A stretch of 64,000 bases of DNA, taken from RAM1 sp041905405 (GTDB lineage: Bacteria; Pseudomonadota; Gammaproteobacteria; Burkholderiales; Burkholderiaceae_C). The stretch spans positions 62,001 to 126,000 of the forward strand of contig JAYRLC010000007.1 of the NCBI GenBank assembly GCA_041905405.1. The letters are read 5' to 3'. This document shows positions 26,043 through 34,217 of the stretch, piece after piece; positions within the stretch are counted from its first letter, which is position 1, and each line of letters starts with the position of its first letter. The notes under the pieces are model-generated. The model saw nothing but the letters and a program-made list of their open reading frames with translations, was not told where the DNA came from and made no database searches. Position numbers and translations under genes: made by a program.

Positions 26043-26917
26043 ACCAGACCGTGGCCGTGATCGGCGTGGGCAACATGGGCGGCGCCATGGCCGCCAACCT
26101 GCTGTCGCAGGGGTGGCAGGTGCTGGTGTGCGACATCGATGCGTCTCGGGTGGACGCGCTGGTGGCGCGCGGCGCGCGGGCAGCGGCCCGCCCGCAGGAC
26201 TGCGCCGGCGCGGGCGCCACCATCGTCTGCGTGGTGGATGCCGCCCAGACCGATGCCGTGCTGTTCGGAGAGCACGGCCTGGCGGCGGCAGCGCCGGCCG
26301 GCCATGCGGTGCTGCTGTGTCCTACGATCTCGCCGCAGGACGTGGAGGACTTCGCGGGTCGGCTCGCCGCGCACGGACTGCAGGCAATCGATGCCCCCAT
26401 GTCGGGCGGCCCGGCGCGTGCGCTGGACGGCAGCATGAGCCTGATGGTGGCCTGCGCCGACGATGTCTTCACGCGCCATGCGGCGCTCATCAACACGCTG
26501 TCGCACAAGGTGTTTCGCATCAGCGGCCGGCCCGGCGATGGCGCCCGGACCAAGCTGGTGAACAACCTGCTGGCGGGCATCAACCTGGTCGGAGCGGCCG
26601 AGGTCATGGCGCTGGCGGACCGCATGGGTCTTGACCTGCAGCGCACGCTGGACGTGATCGAGCAGTCCAGCGGGCAGAGCTGGATCGGGTCGGACCGCAT
26701 GCGGCGCGCCATTGCGGGCGACTATGCGCCCCGAGCCCACGTGACGCTGCTGCAAAAGGACACACGGTTGGCCCTGCAGGCTGCGCAGGCCGCCGGGTTT
26801 GAAGGCCCGCTGGGCGCCGCAGCCCGCGACACGTTCGCGCGCGCCGCCGCGGCCGGCATGGAGGGCCTGGACGATGCCGCGGTCTACCGGCTGCTTGCCG
26901 GCCGCGCCGATGGGTAA
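26039..26917 (+). CDS. NAD(P)-dependent beta-hydroxyacid dehydrogenase
   Basis: 292 residues of the 3-hydroxyisobutyrate/tartronate-semialdehyde dehydrogenase family. N-terminal Rossmann motif VAVIGVGNMGGAMAANLL, substrate-binding DAPMSGGPARALDGSM, and the catalytic Lys segment KLVNNLLAGINLVGAAEVMA. The NAD domain covers about 1-160 and the all-helical C-terminal domain the rest. Substrate cannot be read from sequence; valine catabolism (3-hydroxyisobutyrate) or a glyoxylate-type pathway are both possible. Coupling to rodA by ATGA appears positional and not functional. Confidence 0.88.
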   Translation: MNQTVAVIGVGNMGGAMAANLLSQGWQVLVCDIDASRVDALVARGARAAARPQDCAGAGATIVCVVDAAQTDAVLFGEHGLAAAAPAGHAVLLCPTISPQDVEDFAGRLAAHGLQAIDAPMSGGPARALDGSMSLMVACADDVFTRHAALINTLSHKVFRISGRPGDGARTKLVNNLLAGINLVGAAEVMALADRMGLDLQRTLDVIEQSSGQSWIGSDRMRRAIAGDYAPRAHVTLLQKDTRLALQAAQAAGFEGPLGAAARDTFARAAAAGMEGLDDAAVYRLLAGRADG

Positions 26918-26940
26918 ACTGTGGGCGTTCCCTTAGCGCT

Positions 26941-28998
26941 ATGACCACCATCCTCATCGTTGAAGACGACGACGCCATCCGCAACAACGTCACGCGGATG
27001 CTCAAGCTCGAAGGCTTTGACATCGTCTCGGCCACCAACGGCCGGCTGGGCCTGGAGCGGCTGCGCCAGGTCATGCCCGACGTGGTGATCTCCGACGTCA
27101 GCATGCCCGAGATGGATGGTTTCGAGCTGCTGGAGGCGATCCGCGGCGACCGCGCGCTGGCGGCCACCCCGGTCATGCTGCTGACGGCGCTGGACGACCG
27201 CGCCAGCATGCGCCGCGGCATGACGGCCGGGGCCGACGACTACCTGGCCAAGCCCTTCACCCGCGTGGAGCTGCTGGACGCGCTGCAAGGGCTGCTCAGG
27301 AAAAAGCAGCGTGTGGACGAGACCGTGCAGACGGCGGTGAGCACGCACGAAGAGCAGTTGCGCCGCGCCTTCGCCGAAAGCATGGGCGGCGGCGGTGGCG
27401 AGCGCTTCGGGCTGAGCATGCCGAGCGACGCCGTGGCCGACCAGGTCATCGACGCCACCGTGCTGTTTTCCGACATCCGCAATTTCACGTCGCTGGCCGA
27501 GCGGCTCAATTCGCAGGAAGTGGCCGAGCTGCTCACGGTGTACTTTGAGCGCACCTGTGATCCCGTGCTCAAGAACGGCGGGCGCAACCTGAAGTTCATC
27601 GGCGACGGACTGATGGCGGTGTTTTCCGACACGCACAGCGGCTCGCCGCTGCCGGCGGCGCGACGGGCGGTGTCGGCGTCGCTCGCGATGGCGCTGGCCA
27701 CGCACGAATTCCGCAGCTGGCTGGCCCACCGCTTTGCCGACCGGGGCCTGCCGCCGTTCGCCATCGGCGTGGGCCTGCATGCCGGCGAGGTCACGCTGTG
27801 CCGGCTCGGCACCATCCAGAACAAGGAAACCACGCCCATCGGAGACACCGTCAACGTCGCGGCGCGGCTGGAAGCGTCCAGCAAGGAGCTGGGCTGGACC
27901 GTGGTGGCCAGCAGCACCGTGCTGGACAGGGCGGGTGAGGGCGTGCAGACCGGCGGCATGACGTCGCTGGCGGTGCGCGGCAAGAACCTGTACGTGGACG
28001 TGGCCGAAATCACGGGCCTGGTGACCAACATGGACGACAAGGTCCATGGCATGGCCACGCTGACCGAGCGTGCGGCCGAAGTGCGCGCGGCCGTGCAGAT
28101 CAACTCCGAAATCACCGCGCGGGCCGTCAAGGGGGCGCTCAAGTCCAAACTGTCGGCCATGAAGGATCTGTCCTTCGGCGATGACGAGGAGCCGCTGCGC
28201 CTGAAGGGCTACCGCGTCACGCGCAAGATCGGCGCGGGCGGCATGACGCAGGTATACCTGGCCGTGCGCGAAGCTGACGGGCTGCCCGTGGTGCTGAAGG
28301 TCCTGGACGCGAGCGGCCAGGACGCGGCCGCCCATCTGTCGCGCTTCATCCAGGAATATGCGCTGCTGTCGCAGATCGACCATCCCAACGTGATCAGGAT
28401 CTATGACCAGGGCTTTACCGACGACCATGCCTACATTGCCATGGAGTATTTCGAGCGCGGCGACCTGCGCTCGGCGTTCTCGGGCGGCTTGCCGCAGCAG
28501 CGGGTGCTGCAGGTGATCGCACAGGTGGCGCAGGCGCTGGCGGCCATCCACGGCCGCGGCATCATCCATCGGGACCTCAAGCCCGAAAACATCATGCTGC
28601 ACAACGACGGCACTGTGGCGCTGGCGGACTTCGGCATCGCCAAATCCATGCTCAAGGCCGAAAACATGGCCCTGACCCAGACGCGCCATGGCGACGTGGT
28701 GGGCACGCCGTACTACCTGAGCCCCGAGCAGGCCACGGGCAAGCCCATCACGCCGCAAAGCGATCTGTACAGCCTGGGCATCATGATGTTCGAGATGCTG
28801 GCGGGCAAGCGCCCGTTTGGCGCGGAAACGCTGGAGCAACTGCTGGCGCACCACCTGCACGCCCCCACGCCACCGCTGCCCGCGCACCATGCGACGCTGC
28901 AGCCCATCGTCAACAAACTTACCGCCAAAAAGCCAGAGGAACGCTACCCCTCGGCCCAGGCCCTGCTGGTCGATCTGGACCGCCTGCCGCAGGGCTGA
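26941..28998 (+). CDS. Receiver - class III adenylate cyclase - Ser/Thr protein kinase fusion
   Basis: 685 residues with three complete signalling domains. Residues 1-122: receiver, with Asp9/Asp10, phospho-acceptor Asp52 (VISDVSMPEMDG) and Lys104. Residues about 168-355: class III cyclase, with metal Asp178 (LFSDIRNFTS) and Asp222 (KFIGDGLMAVF), adenine-selecting Lys218, Thr298 at the second selector site as in class IIIb, and transition-state Asn305 and Arg309 (IGDTVNVAARLE). Residues about 422-685: kinase, with Gly loop IGAGGMTQV, Lys453, Glu472, HRDLKPEN (Asp545), DFG (Asp563) and SPEQ. All key residues are intact, so both enzymes should be active. No membrane segment. It stands between a dehydrogenase and tldD; no partner kinase is adjacent. 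Confidence 0.93.
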   Translation: MTTILIVEDDDAIRNNVTRMLKLEGFDIVSATNGRLGLERLRQVMPDVVISDVSMPEMDGFELLEAIRGDRALAATPVMLLTALDDRASMRRGMTAGADDYLAKPFTRVELLDALQGLLRKKQRVDETVQTAVSTHEEQLRRAFAESMGGGGGERFGLSMPSDAVADQVIDATVLFSDIRNFTSLAERLNSQEVAELLTVYFERTCDPVLKNGGRNLKFIGDGLMAVFSDTHSGSPLPAARRAVSASLAMALATHEFRSWLAHRFADRGLPPFAIGVGLHAGEVTLCRLGTIQNKETTPIGDTVNVAARLEASSKELGWTVVASSTVLDRAGEGVQTGGMTSLAVRGKNLYVDVAEITGLVTNMDDKVHGMATLTERAAEVRAAVQINSEITARAVKGALKSKLSAMKDLSFGDDEEPLRLKGYRVTRKIGAGGMTQVYLAVREADGLPVVLKVLDASGQDAAAHLSRFIQEYALLSQIDHPNVIRIYDQGFTDDHAYIAMEYFERGDLRSAFSGGLPQQRVLQVIAQVAQALAAIHGRGIIHRDLKPENIMLHNDGTVALADFGIAKSMLKAENMALTQTRHGDVVGTPYYLSPEQATGKPITPQSDLYSLGIMMFEMLAGKRPFGAETLEQLLAHHLHAPTPPLPAHHATLQPIVNKLTAKKPEERYPSAQALLVDLDRLPQG

Positions 28999-29030
28999 GC
29001 GCGCGCCCCACAGGGACATCGCCGCAGGCC

Positions 29031-29036
29031 TAAAAT
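29031..29036 (+). promoter_or_regulatory. -10 box of tldD promoter
   Basis: TAAAAT ending 6 bases before the tldD ATG, with GGCCCG between and no Shine-Dalgarno. A start site 7 bases on coincides with the ATG, implying a leaderless mRNA. Confidence 0.45.
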
Positions 29037-29042
29037 GGCCCG

Positions 29043-30503
29043 ATGATCTCCCGCGAACCCACGATTGAACGCCTTGCCACCGCCCAGCGCCTGCTGCTGG
29101 AACCGTTTGGCCTGGATGAGTCCCACCTGAGCCGCGCGCTGGCCGAAATCACGGCGCACAGGGTGGACGACGCGGACCTGTATTTCCAGTACACCCGCAA
29201 CGAAGGCTGGAGCCTGGAAGAGGGCATCGTCAAGACGGGTTCCTTCAGCATCGACCAGGGCGTGGGCGTGCGCGCGGTCAGCGGCGAGAAAACCGCCTTC
29301 GCCTATTCCGACGACATTTCCGAAGCGTCGCTGCTGGACGCGGCGCGCACCGTGCGCTCCATCTCCGCCGCGGGTCGGTCGGCCCGCGCGAAGACACCGG
29401 CCCGCAAGATTGCCGCCAGCCGCTCGCTGTACGACGGCCTGGACCCGATCGCCACGCTGGACAGCACGGCCAAGGTCAAGCTGCTGGAAAAGGTCGAAAA
29501 GCTCGCTCGCGCCAAGGACCCGCGTGTCGCCCAGGTCATGGCAGGTCTTGCGAGCGAATACGACGTGGTGCTGATCGCGCGCGCAGACGGCACGCTGGCG
29601 GCGGACGTGCGCCCGCTGGTGCGCCTGTCGGTCACGGTCATCGCGGAGCAGAACGGTCGCCGTGAAATGGGCTCGGGCGGCGGCGGCGGCCGGTTCGGCC
29701 TGGCGTACTTCAACGACGACCAGATCGCCGAATACGTGAACGACGCGGTCAACGCTGCGCTGACCAACCTGGAATCCCGCCCCGCGCCGGCCGGCGAGCT
29801 GACCGTGGTGCTGGGTCCTGGCTGGCCGGGCGTGCTGCTGCACGAAGCCATTGGCCACGGGCTGGAAGGCGACTTCAACCGCAAGGGCTCCAGCGCCTTC
29901 AGCGGCCGCATCGGCCAGCGCGTGGCGGCCAAGGGCGTCACGGTGCTGGACGACGGCACCATCGCCGACCGCCGCGGCTCGCTCAACGTCGACGACGAAG
30001 GCCATGCCACGCAGCGCAACGTGCTGATCGAGGACGGCATCCTCAAAGGCTACATCCAGGACGCCATGAACGCGCGCCTGATGAAGGTCAAGCCCACCGG
30101 CAACGGCCGGCGCGAAAGCTATGCGCACATCCCCATGCCGCGCATGACCAACACCTACATGCTGGGCGGCGACCGCGAGCCGGCCGAAATCGTGGCCAGC
30201 ATCAAGAAAGGCCTGTACGCCACCAACTTCGGCGGGGGCCAGGTGGACATCACCAGCGGCAAGTTCGTGTTCAGCGCGAGCGAAGCCTTCTGGGTCGAGA
30301 ACGGCAAGATCCTGTACCCGGTCAAGGGCGCGACCATCGTGGGCAACGGCCCCGACGCGCTCACACGCGTGACCATGATTGGCAACGACATGGCGCTGGA
30401 CAGCGGTGTGGGCACCTGCGGCAAGGAAGGCCAGAGCGTGCCCGTCGGCGTGGGCCAGCCTACGCTGCGCATCGACGGGCTGACCGTCGGCGGCACGGCC
30501 TGA
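29043..30503 (+). CDS. tldD: Metalloprotease TldD
   Basis: Subunit of the TldD/TldE (PmbA) heterodimeric zinc protease that trims unfolded peptides and matures some ribosomal peptides or antitoxins in the cytoplasm. The 486-residue product carries the catalytic HEAIGHGLEGDF motif (HExxxH) followed by NRKGSSAFSGRIG, and the C-terminal GKFVFSASEAFWVENGK and GPDALTRVTMIGNDM typical of TldD. The partner tldE/pmbA is not in the window. Downstream lies a small unknown gene after 10 bases. Confidence 0.96.
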   Translation: MISREPTIERLATAQRLLLEPFGLDESHLSRALAEITAHRVDDADLYFQYTRNEGWSLEEGIVKTGSFSIDQGVGVRAVSGEKTAFAYSDDISEASLLDAARTVRSISAAGRSARAKTPARKIAASRSLYDGLDPIATLDSTAKVKLLEKVEKLARAKDPRVAQVMAGLASEYDVVLIARADGTLAADVRPLVRLSVTVIAEQNGRREMGSGGGGGRFGLAYFNDDQIAEYVNDAVNAALTNLESRPAPAGELTVVLGPGWPGVLLHEAIGHGLEGDFNRKGSSAFSGRIGQRVAAKGVTVLDDGTIADRRGSLNVDDEGHATQRNVLIEDGILKGYIQDAMNARLMKVKPTGNGRRESYAHIPMPRMTNTYMLGGDREPAEIVASIKKGLYATNFGGGQVDITSGKFVFSASEAFWVENGKILYPVKGATIVGNGPDALTRVTMIGNDMALDSGVGTCGKEGQSVPVGVGQPTLRIDGLTVGGTA

Positions 30504-30513
30504 GCGTGCGGGC

Positions 30514-31071
30514 ATGAGCACGCCGTCCAGGCTGTCGATTGATCGCACGACGCTGCTGCCCAGTATTCAGACCTTTGGCGAGCTGTCCAACTTCCTGCGC
30601 GGCTCGGTCGCCGACGAAGACTGCCGCCAGTTCAGCGAAAGCATGGCCACGCTGGCGACCCACATCGAGGCCATCGTCGCCGCGCTGCGCCTGAGCCGCG
30701 CCCGCGCCGCGGTGGCGCCGCTGCTGGTGGACCTGCTCACGGTGCTGCGCGGCCACCGCTCGCTGGTGGTGAACCTGGGGCCGTTGTGGCGGGGCCTGTA
30801 CGAATACGCCACCTACCTGCAGACGCTGAACAACTTCCGCGTGCTAATCGGCCAGTGGCTGCTGGATGGCGGCCCGCGCAGCGAAATGCTGGGCCTGGGC
30901 CCCGACGATTTCGAGCTGGTGGCCTGGCGCATGCTGGGCGAAGGCATGCTGCTGATCGACATGTACGAACAGCTGGCTGCCCCGGCCACGCCCGAACAAT
31001 CGGCCATGGCGGCGCTGGAAGAACCCCGCGTCGAACGCGCCATGGCCTGGTGGAAAAAGCTGCGGCTGTGA
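30514..31071 (+). CDS. Unrecognised helical cytoplasmic protein
   Basis: 185 residues beginning MSTPSRLSIDRTTLLPSIQT. No signal peptide, membrane helix or known motif; predicted mainly alpha-helical with amphipathic stretches (DCRQFSESMATLATHIEAIV, ARAAVAPLLVDLLTVLRGH) and a conserved-looking centre LWRGLYEYATYLQTLNNFRV. The gene starts 10 bases after tldD and probably shares its transcript. GC content and codon use match the neighbours, so it looks like a resident gene. I do not recognise the family. Confidence 0.7.
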   Translation: MSTPSRLSIDRTTLLPSIQTFGELSNFLRGSVADEDCRQFSESMATLATHIEAIVAALRLSRARAAVAPLLVDLLTVLRGHRSLVVNLGPLWRGLYEYATYLQTLNNFRVLIGQWLLDGGPRSEMLGLGPDDFELVAWRMLGEGMLLIDMYEQLAAPATPEQSAMAALEEPRVERAMAWWKKLRL

Positions 31072-31114
31072 CCTGCGCGCTACAGGTGCTGGCGACCCGC
31101 GCCAAACCCTGTGC

Positions 31115-31120
31115 TACATT
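31115..31120 (+). promoter_or_regulatory. Possible extended -10 box of the aroG leader
   Basis: TGC-TACATT, a TGn-extended -10, ends 7 bases before the leader-peptide ATG, and no Shine-Dalgarno lies between. The predicted start site (about 31127) would make the leader transcript nearly leaderless. Confidence 0.4.
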
Positions 31121-31127
31121 TCGCCTC

Positions 31128-31217
31128 ATGCACTTCGCAGCCCGTTTTTACTTTTTTGGTTACTTTTGGTTCTCCAACGCCCCGGCGGTTGAGAGTTCTG
31201 AGCGTACCTGCAGGTAA
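31128..31217 (+). CDS. Aromatic-rich leader peptide of the DAHP synthase attenuator
   Basis: 29 codons encoding MHFAARFYFFGYFWFSNAPA followed by VESSERTCR and TAA. Nine of the first 15 residues are aromatic: Phe at 3, 7, 9, 10, 13 and 15, Tyr at 8 and 12, Trp at 14. This is the composition expected of a ribosome-stalling leader that senses charged tRNA-Phe, with lesser Tyr and Trp input. It is followed by mutually exclusive RNA structures and then by the DAHP synthase gene. No Shine-Dalgarno is visible, in keeping with the -10 box 7 bases upstream. Confidence 0.88.
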   Translation: MHFAARFYFFGYFWFSNAPAVESSERTCR

Positions 31218-31251
31218 GAACGCAAACAGAATCTCCCAAAAAAACCGCCGG
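31171..31251 (+). promoter_or_regulatory. Attenuator: protector and antiterminator pairings before aroG
   Basis: CCCCGGCGGTT at 31180-31190 is an exact copy of the terminator's 3' strand (31254-31264), so it can pair with the terminator's 5' strand AACCGCCGG (31243-31251). The pairing is extended by GAGAGTTCTG (31191-31200) with CAGAATCTC (31227-31235), one bulge. A competing local hairpin, CAACGC/GCGGTTG with TCT/AGA (31171-31194), could protect the terminator. A ribosome stalled at Phe13-Phe15 (31164-31172) would block the local hairpin and favour the antiterminator; one at the stop codon (31215) would cover the antiterminator's 3' strand. Folded by hand. Confidence 0.8.
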
Positions 31252-31269
31252 ACCCCCGGCGGTTTTTTT
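31238..31269 (+). terminator. Intrinsic terminator of the aroG attenuator
   Basis: Stem CCGCCGG (31245-31251) with CCGGCGG (31256-31262), four-base loop, followed by seven T residues (31263-31269) and preceded by seven A residues that extend the stem. A textbook rho-independent terminator placed 40 bases before the aroG ATG. Confidence 0.93.
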
Positions 31270-31308
31270 ATGCCCTTTTCAAAACCAGACCACTTCAGGA
31301 AACAACCG

Positions 31309-32439
31309 ATGAACGCCAAAGCCACCGCCCCCGGCACCGATGCCTGGTATGCGAACCCCGTCGACAAAACCAGCCAGACCGACGACGAACGCATCAAGGA
31401 CATCACCGTGCTGCCCCCTCCTGAACACCTGATCCGCTTCTTCCCCATCCGCGGCACCGCCGTGGAATCGCTGATCACCGACACGCGCAAGAACATCCAC
31501 AACATCATCGCGGGCAAGGACGACCGCCTGCTCGTCGTGATCGGCCCGTGCTCGATCCATGACCCGGCCGCCGCGCTGGACTATGCGCGCCGCCTGAAGG
31601 AAGCGCGCAGCAAGTACGCCGGCACGCTCGAAGTGGTGATGCGCGTGTACTTCGAGAAGCCCCGCACCACCGTCGGCTGGAAGGGACTGATCAACGACCC
31701 CTACCTGGACGAAAGCTTCCGCATCGACGAAGGCCTGCGCATCGCGCGCCAGCTGCTCATCGAGATCAACCGCCTGGGCCTGCCGGCCGGCAGCGAGTTC
31801 CTGGACGTGATCTCGCCGCAGTACATCGGCGACCTGATCAGCTGGGGCGCGATCGGCGCGCGCACGACCGAAAGCCAGGTGCACCGCGAACTGGCATCGG
31901 GCCTGTCGGCGCCCATCGGCTTCAAGAACGGCACCGACGGCAACATCAAGATCGCCACCGACGCCATCCAGGCGGCGGCGCGCGGCCACCACTTCCTGTC
32001 GGTGCACAAGAACGGCCAGGTCGCCATCGTGCAGACCAACGGCAACAAGGACTGCCACGTGATCCTGCGCGGCGGCAAGGCGCCCAACTACGACGCGGCG
32101 TCGGTCGCCGCCGCCTGCAAGGAGCTGGAAGCTTCCAAACTGCCCGCCACGCTGATGGTCGATTGCAGCCACGCCAACAGCAGCAAGCAGCATGAAAAGC
32201 AGATCGACGTGGCGCGCGACATCGCCACCCAGATCGCGGGTGGTTCGCGCCAGGTGTTCGGCCTGATGGTGGAAAGCCACCTGATGCCCGGTGCCCAGAA
32301 ATTCACGCCCGGCAAGGACGATTCCGGCGCGCTGGAGTACGGCAAGAGCATCACCGATGCGTGCATCGGCTGGGGCGATTCGCTGCAGGTGCTGGACGTT
32401 CTGTCCGAGTCGGTCAAGCAGCGCCGGGCCCGCAAGTAA
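31309..32439 (+). CDS. aroG: 3-deoxy-7-phosphoheptulonate (DAHP) synthase, AroG/F/H type
   Basis: Condenses phosphoenolpyruvate with erythrose 4-phosphate, the first step of aromatic amino-acid synthesis. The ATG at 31309 has AGGAAAC at good spacing and yields 376 residues; an in-frame ATG at 31270, at the terminator's T-run, has no ribosome-binding site. Motifs: VVIGPCSIHDPAAALDYA, MRVYFEKPRTTVGWKGL, GARTTESQVHRELASGLS, IGFKNGTDGN, ILRGGKAPNYD and MVDCSHANSSKQ. This is the type I enzyme; which amino acid inhibits it allosterically is not readable here. The attenuator upstream indicates control by aromatic tRNA charging. Confidence 0.95.
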   Translation: MNAKATAPGTDAWYANPVDKTSQTDDERIKDITVLPPPEHLIRFFPIRGTAVESLITDTRKNIHNIIAGKDDRLLVVIGPCSIHDPAAALDYARRLKEARSKYAGTLEVVMRVYFEKPRTTVGWKGLINDPYLDESFRIDEGLRIARQLLIEINRLGLPAGSEFLDVISPQYIGDLISWGAIGARTTESQVHRELASGLSAPIGFKNGTDGNIKIATDAIQAAARGHHFLSVHKNGQVAIVQTNGNKDCHVILRGGKAPNYDAASVAAACKELEASKLPATLMVDCSHANSSKQHEKQIDVARDIATQIAGGSRQVFGLMVESHLMPGAQKFTPGKDDSGALEYGKSITDACIGWGDSLQVLDVLSESVKQRRARK

Positions 32440-32509
32440 GGCGCATCGGGTTTGACGGGATTGCCGCGCGGCACCGGACGCGGCAAGCTCTGCGCAACGG
32501 AGGTACCCC

Positions 32510-32821
32510 ATGCGCAGCGAAATCACCGTCAAGCTTGCCGATGGCGCCGAGCTTCGCTTTGACCTCGACGAGGTCCAGCCCATGCCCCATGACGTGGCGC
32601 GGTGGTGGCTGGACGATCAGTTCACCCGCCTGGGCTGCGAGCCGCTGCGGCCCACGGGCAAGGTGCTGACGGCCGACAAGGTCCTGTGCGTGGCCCAGGC
32701 CGCGGGCGCGAAGCTGTTCGCCGACGCCAAATGGGCCGGCGAATTCTCACGCGCGACGAGCGCCGCGCTGGCCAAGCCGGTGGTCCGGCTGGACGTTGCG
32801 GCCATGGCCATCACGTACTGA
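32510..32821 (+). CDS. Conserved hypothetical protein, 103 residues
   Basis: Starts MRSEITVKLADGAELRFDLD behind a strong GGAGG ribosome-binding site. An N-terminal beta-rich segment is followed by VARWWLDDQFTRLGC and LTADKVLCVAQAAGAKLFAD. No signal peptide or membrane helix; probably a small soluble cytoplasmic protein. Not recognised as a named family. Its last 11 bases overlap the 3' end of mpl on the other strand, a tight convergent arrangement with no terminator between. Confidence 0.7.
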   Translation: MRSEITVKLADGAELRFDLDEVQPMPHDVARWWLDDQFTRLGCEPLRPTGKVLTADKVLCVAQAAGAKLFADAKWAGEFSRATSAALAKPVVRLDVAAMAITY

Positions 32822-34190
32822 GCGGTCTGTCCAGGGCCTGCAGCAGCCGGGCGTGAATGCCGCCGAATCCGCCGTTGCTCATGCACAGCACATGGTCGCC
32901 GGGGCGCGCCGCGGCGCCGACCTGAGCCAGTACGCCGTCGATCGTGTCGGCCACCTGGGCGCGCGCGCCCAGCGGGGCCAGCGCTTCCGCCGCGTCCCAG
33001 CCCAGAGCGCCGCTGTGGCAGAACGACAGGTCGGCCTGCTCCAGGCTCCAGGGCAGCTGCGCCTTCATCGCGCCCAGCTTCATGGTGTTGCTGCGCGGCT
33101 CGAACACCGCCAGGATGCGTGCGTTGCCCACCTTGCGCCGCAGGCCGTCCACGGTGGTGCGGATGGCGGTGGGATGGTGGGCAAAGTCGTCATACACGGT
33201 GATGCCGTTGACGACGCCGCGCACCTCCATGCGCCGGCGCACGTTCTGGAACGCGCCCAGCGCTTCGGCCGCGACGGACGGCGCGACGCCCACATGCTCC
33301 GCGGCCGCGATCGCAGCCAGCGCGTTGAGCTGGTTGTGCACGCCGGACAGCGCCCATTCGACGCGTCCCGCGGTGACGCCACCCTGCACCACGTCGAACG
33401 CGTCGGGCTCGCCGGCGGCTGAAAAATCGCTCACGGCTGCGCCGAAGCTGCGCACCTCGCTCCAGCAGCCGGCGTGCAGCACGCGGGCCAGGCTTTCCTC
33501 CAGCCCGTTGACCACCACGCGGCCCGACGGCGGAACGGTACGCACCAGGTGGTGGAACTGCCGCTCGATCGCGGCCAGGTCGTCGAAGATGTCGGCGTGG
33601 TCGAACTCCAGGTTGTTCAGCACGGCGGTGCGCGGCCGGTAGTGCACGAACTTGCTGCGCTTGTCGAAGAATGCGGTGTCGTATTCGTCGGCTTCGATCA
33701 CGAAGGTTTTGCCGGCACCCAGCCGCGCCGACACGCCGAAGTTCATGGGGACGCCGCCGACCAGAAAGCCCGGTGCCAGCCCCGCATGTTCCAGCACCCA
33801 GGCCAGCATGGACGTGGTGGTGGTCTTGCCGTGCGTGCCCGCCACGGCCAGCACGTGGCGGCCCTGCAGCACGTTTTCGGCCAGCCACTGCGGTCCGCTG
33901 GTGTAGGGGGCGCCTGCGTCCAGGATGGCTTCCATCAGCGGAAATTTGGGCGAGCCGTCGGGCAGGCGGGCGCGCGACACCACGTTGCCCACGACCCAGA
34001 CGTCGGGCTTGAGCGCCATCTGGTCGGCGCCAAAGCCCTCGATGAGATCAATGCCCAGCGCCCGCAACTGGTCGCTCATGGGCGGATACACACCCGCGTC
34101 GCAGCCGGTGACCTTGTGCCCCGCCTCGCGGGCCAGCGCGGCCACACCGCCCATGAATGTGCCGCAGATGCCCAGGATGTGAATATGCAT
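32811..34190 (-). CDS. mpl: UDP-N-acetylmuramate:L-alanyl-gamma-D-glutamyl-meso-diaminopimelate ligase
   Basis: Recycles cell-wall tripeptide by ligating it directly to UDP-MurNAc. The 459 residues begin MHIHILGICGTFMGGVAALA, the Mpl-specific variant of the MurC nucleotide fold, with P-loop AVAGTHGKTTTTSMLAWVL, EADEYDTAFFDKRSKFVHY, NLEFDHADIFDDL and the C-terminal DDFAHHPTAI and FEPRSNTMKLG. It is a MurC paralogue but lacks MurC features and lies outside the dcw cluster, and it presupposes meso-diaminopimelate in the wall. The acyl-CoA ligase gene lies 27 bases upstream in the same direction. Confidence 0.95.
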   Translation of the reverse strand: MHIHILGICGTFMGGVAALAREAGHKVTGCDAGVYPPMSDQLRALGIDLIEGFGADQMALKPDVWVVGNVVSRARLPDGSPKFPLMEAILDAGAPYTSGPQWLAENVLQGRHVLAVAGTHGKTTTTSMLAWVLEHAGLAPGFLVGGVPMNFGVSARLGAGKTFVIEADEYDTAFFDKRSKFVHYRPRTAVLNNLEFDHADIFDDLAAIERQFHHLVRTVPPSGRVVVNGLEESLARVLHAGCWSEVRSFGAAVSDFSAAGEPDAFDVVQGGVTAGRVEWALSGVHNQLNALAAIAAAEHVGVAPSVAAEALGAFQNVRRRMEVRGVVNGITVYDDFAHHPTAIRTTVDGLRRKVGNARILAVFEPRSNTMKLGAMKAQLPWSLEQADLSFCHSGALGWDAAEALAPLGARAQVADTIDGVLAQVGAAARPGDHVLCMSNGGFGGIHARLLQALDRPLST

Positions 34191-34217
34191 GGGCGCTGAT
34201 TATCGGGCTCGGCCCGG

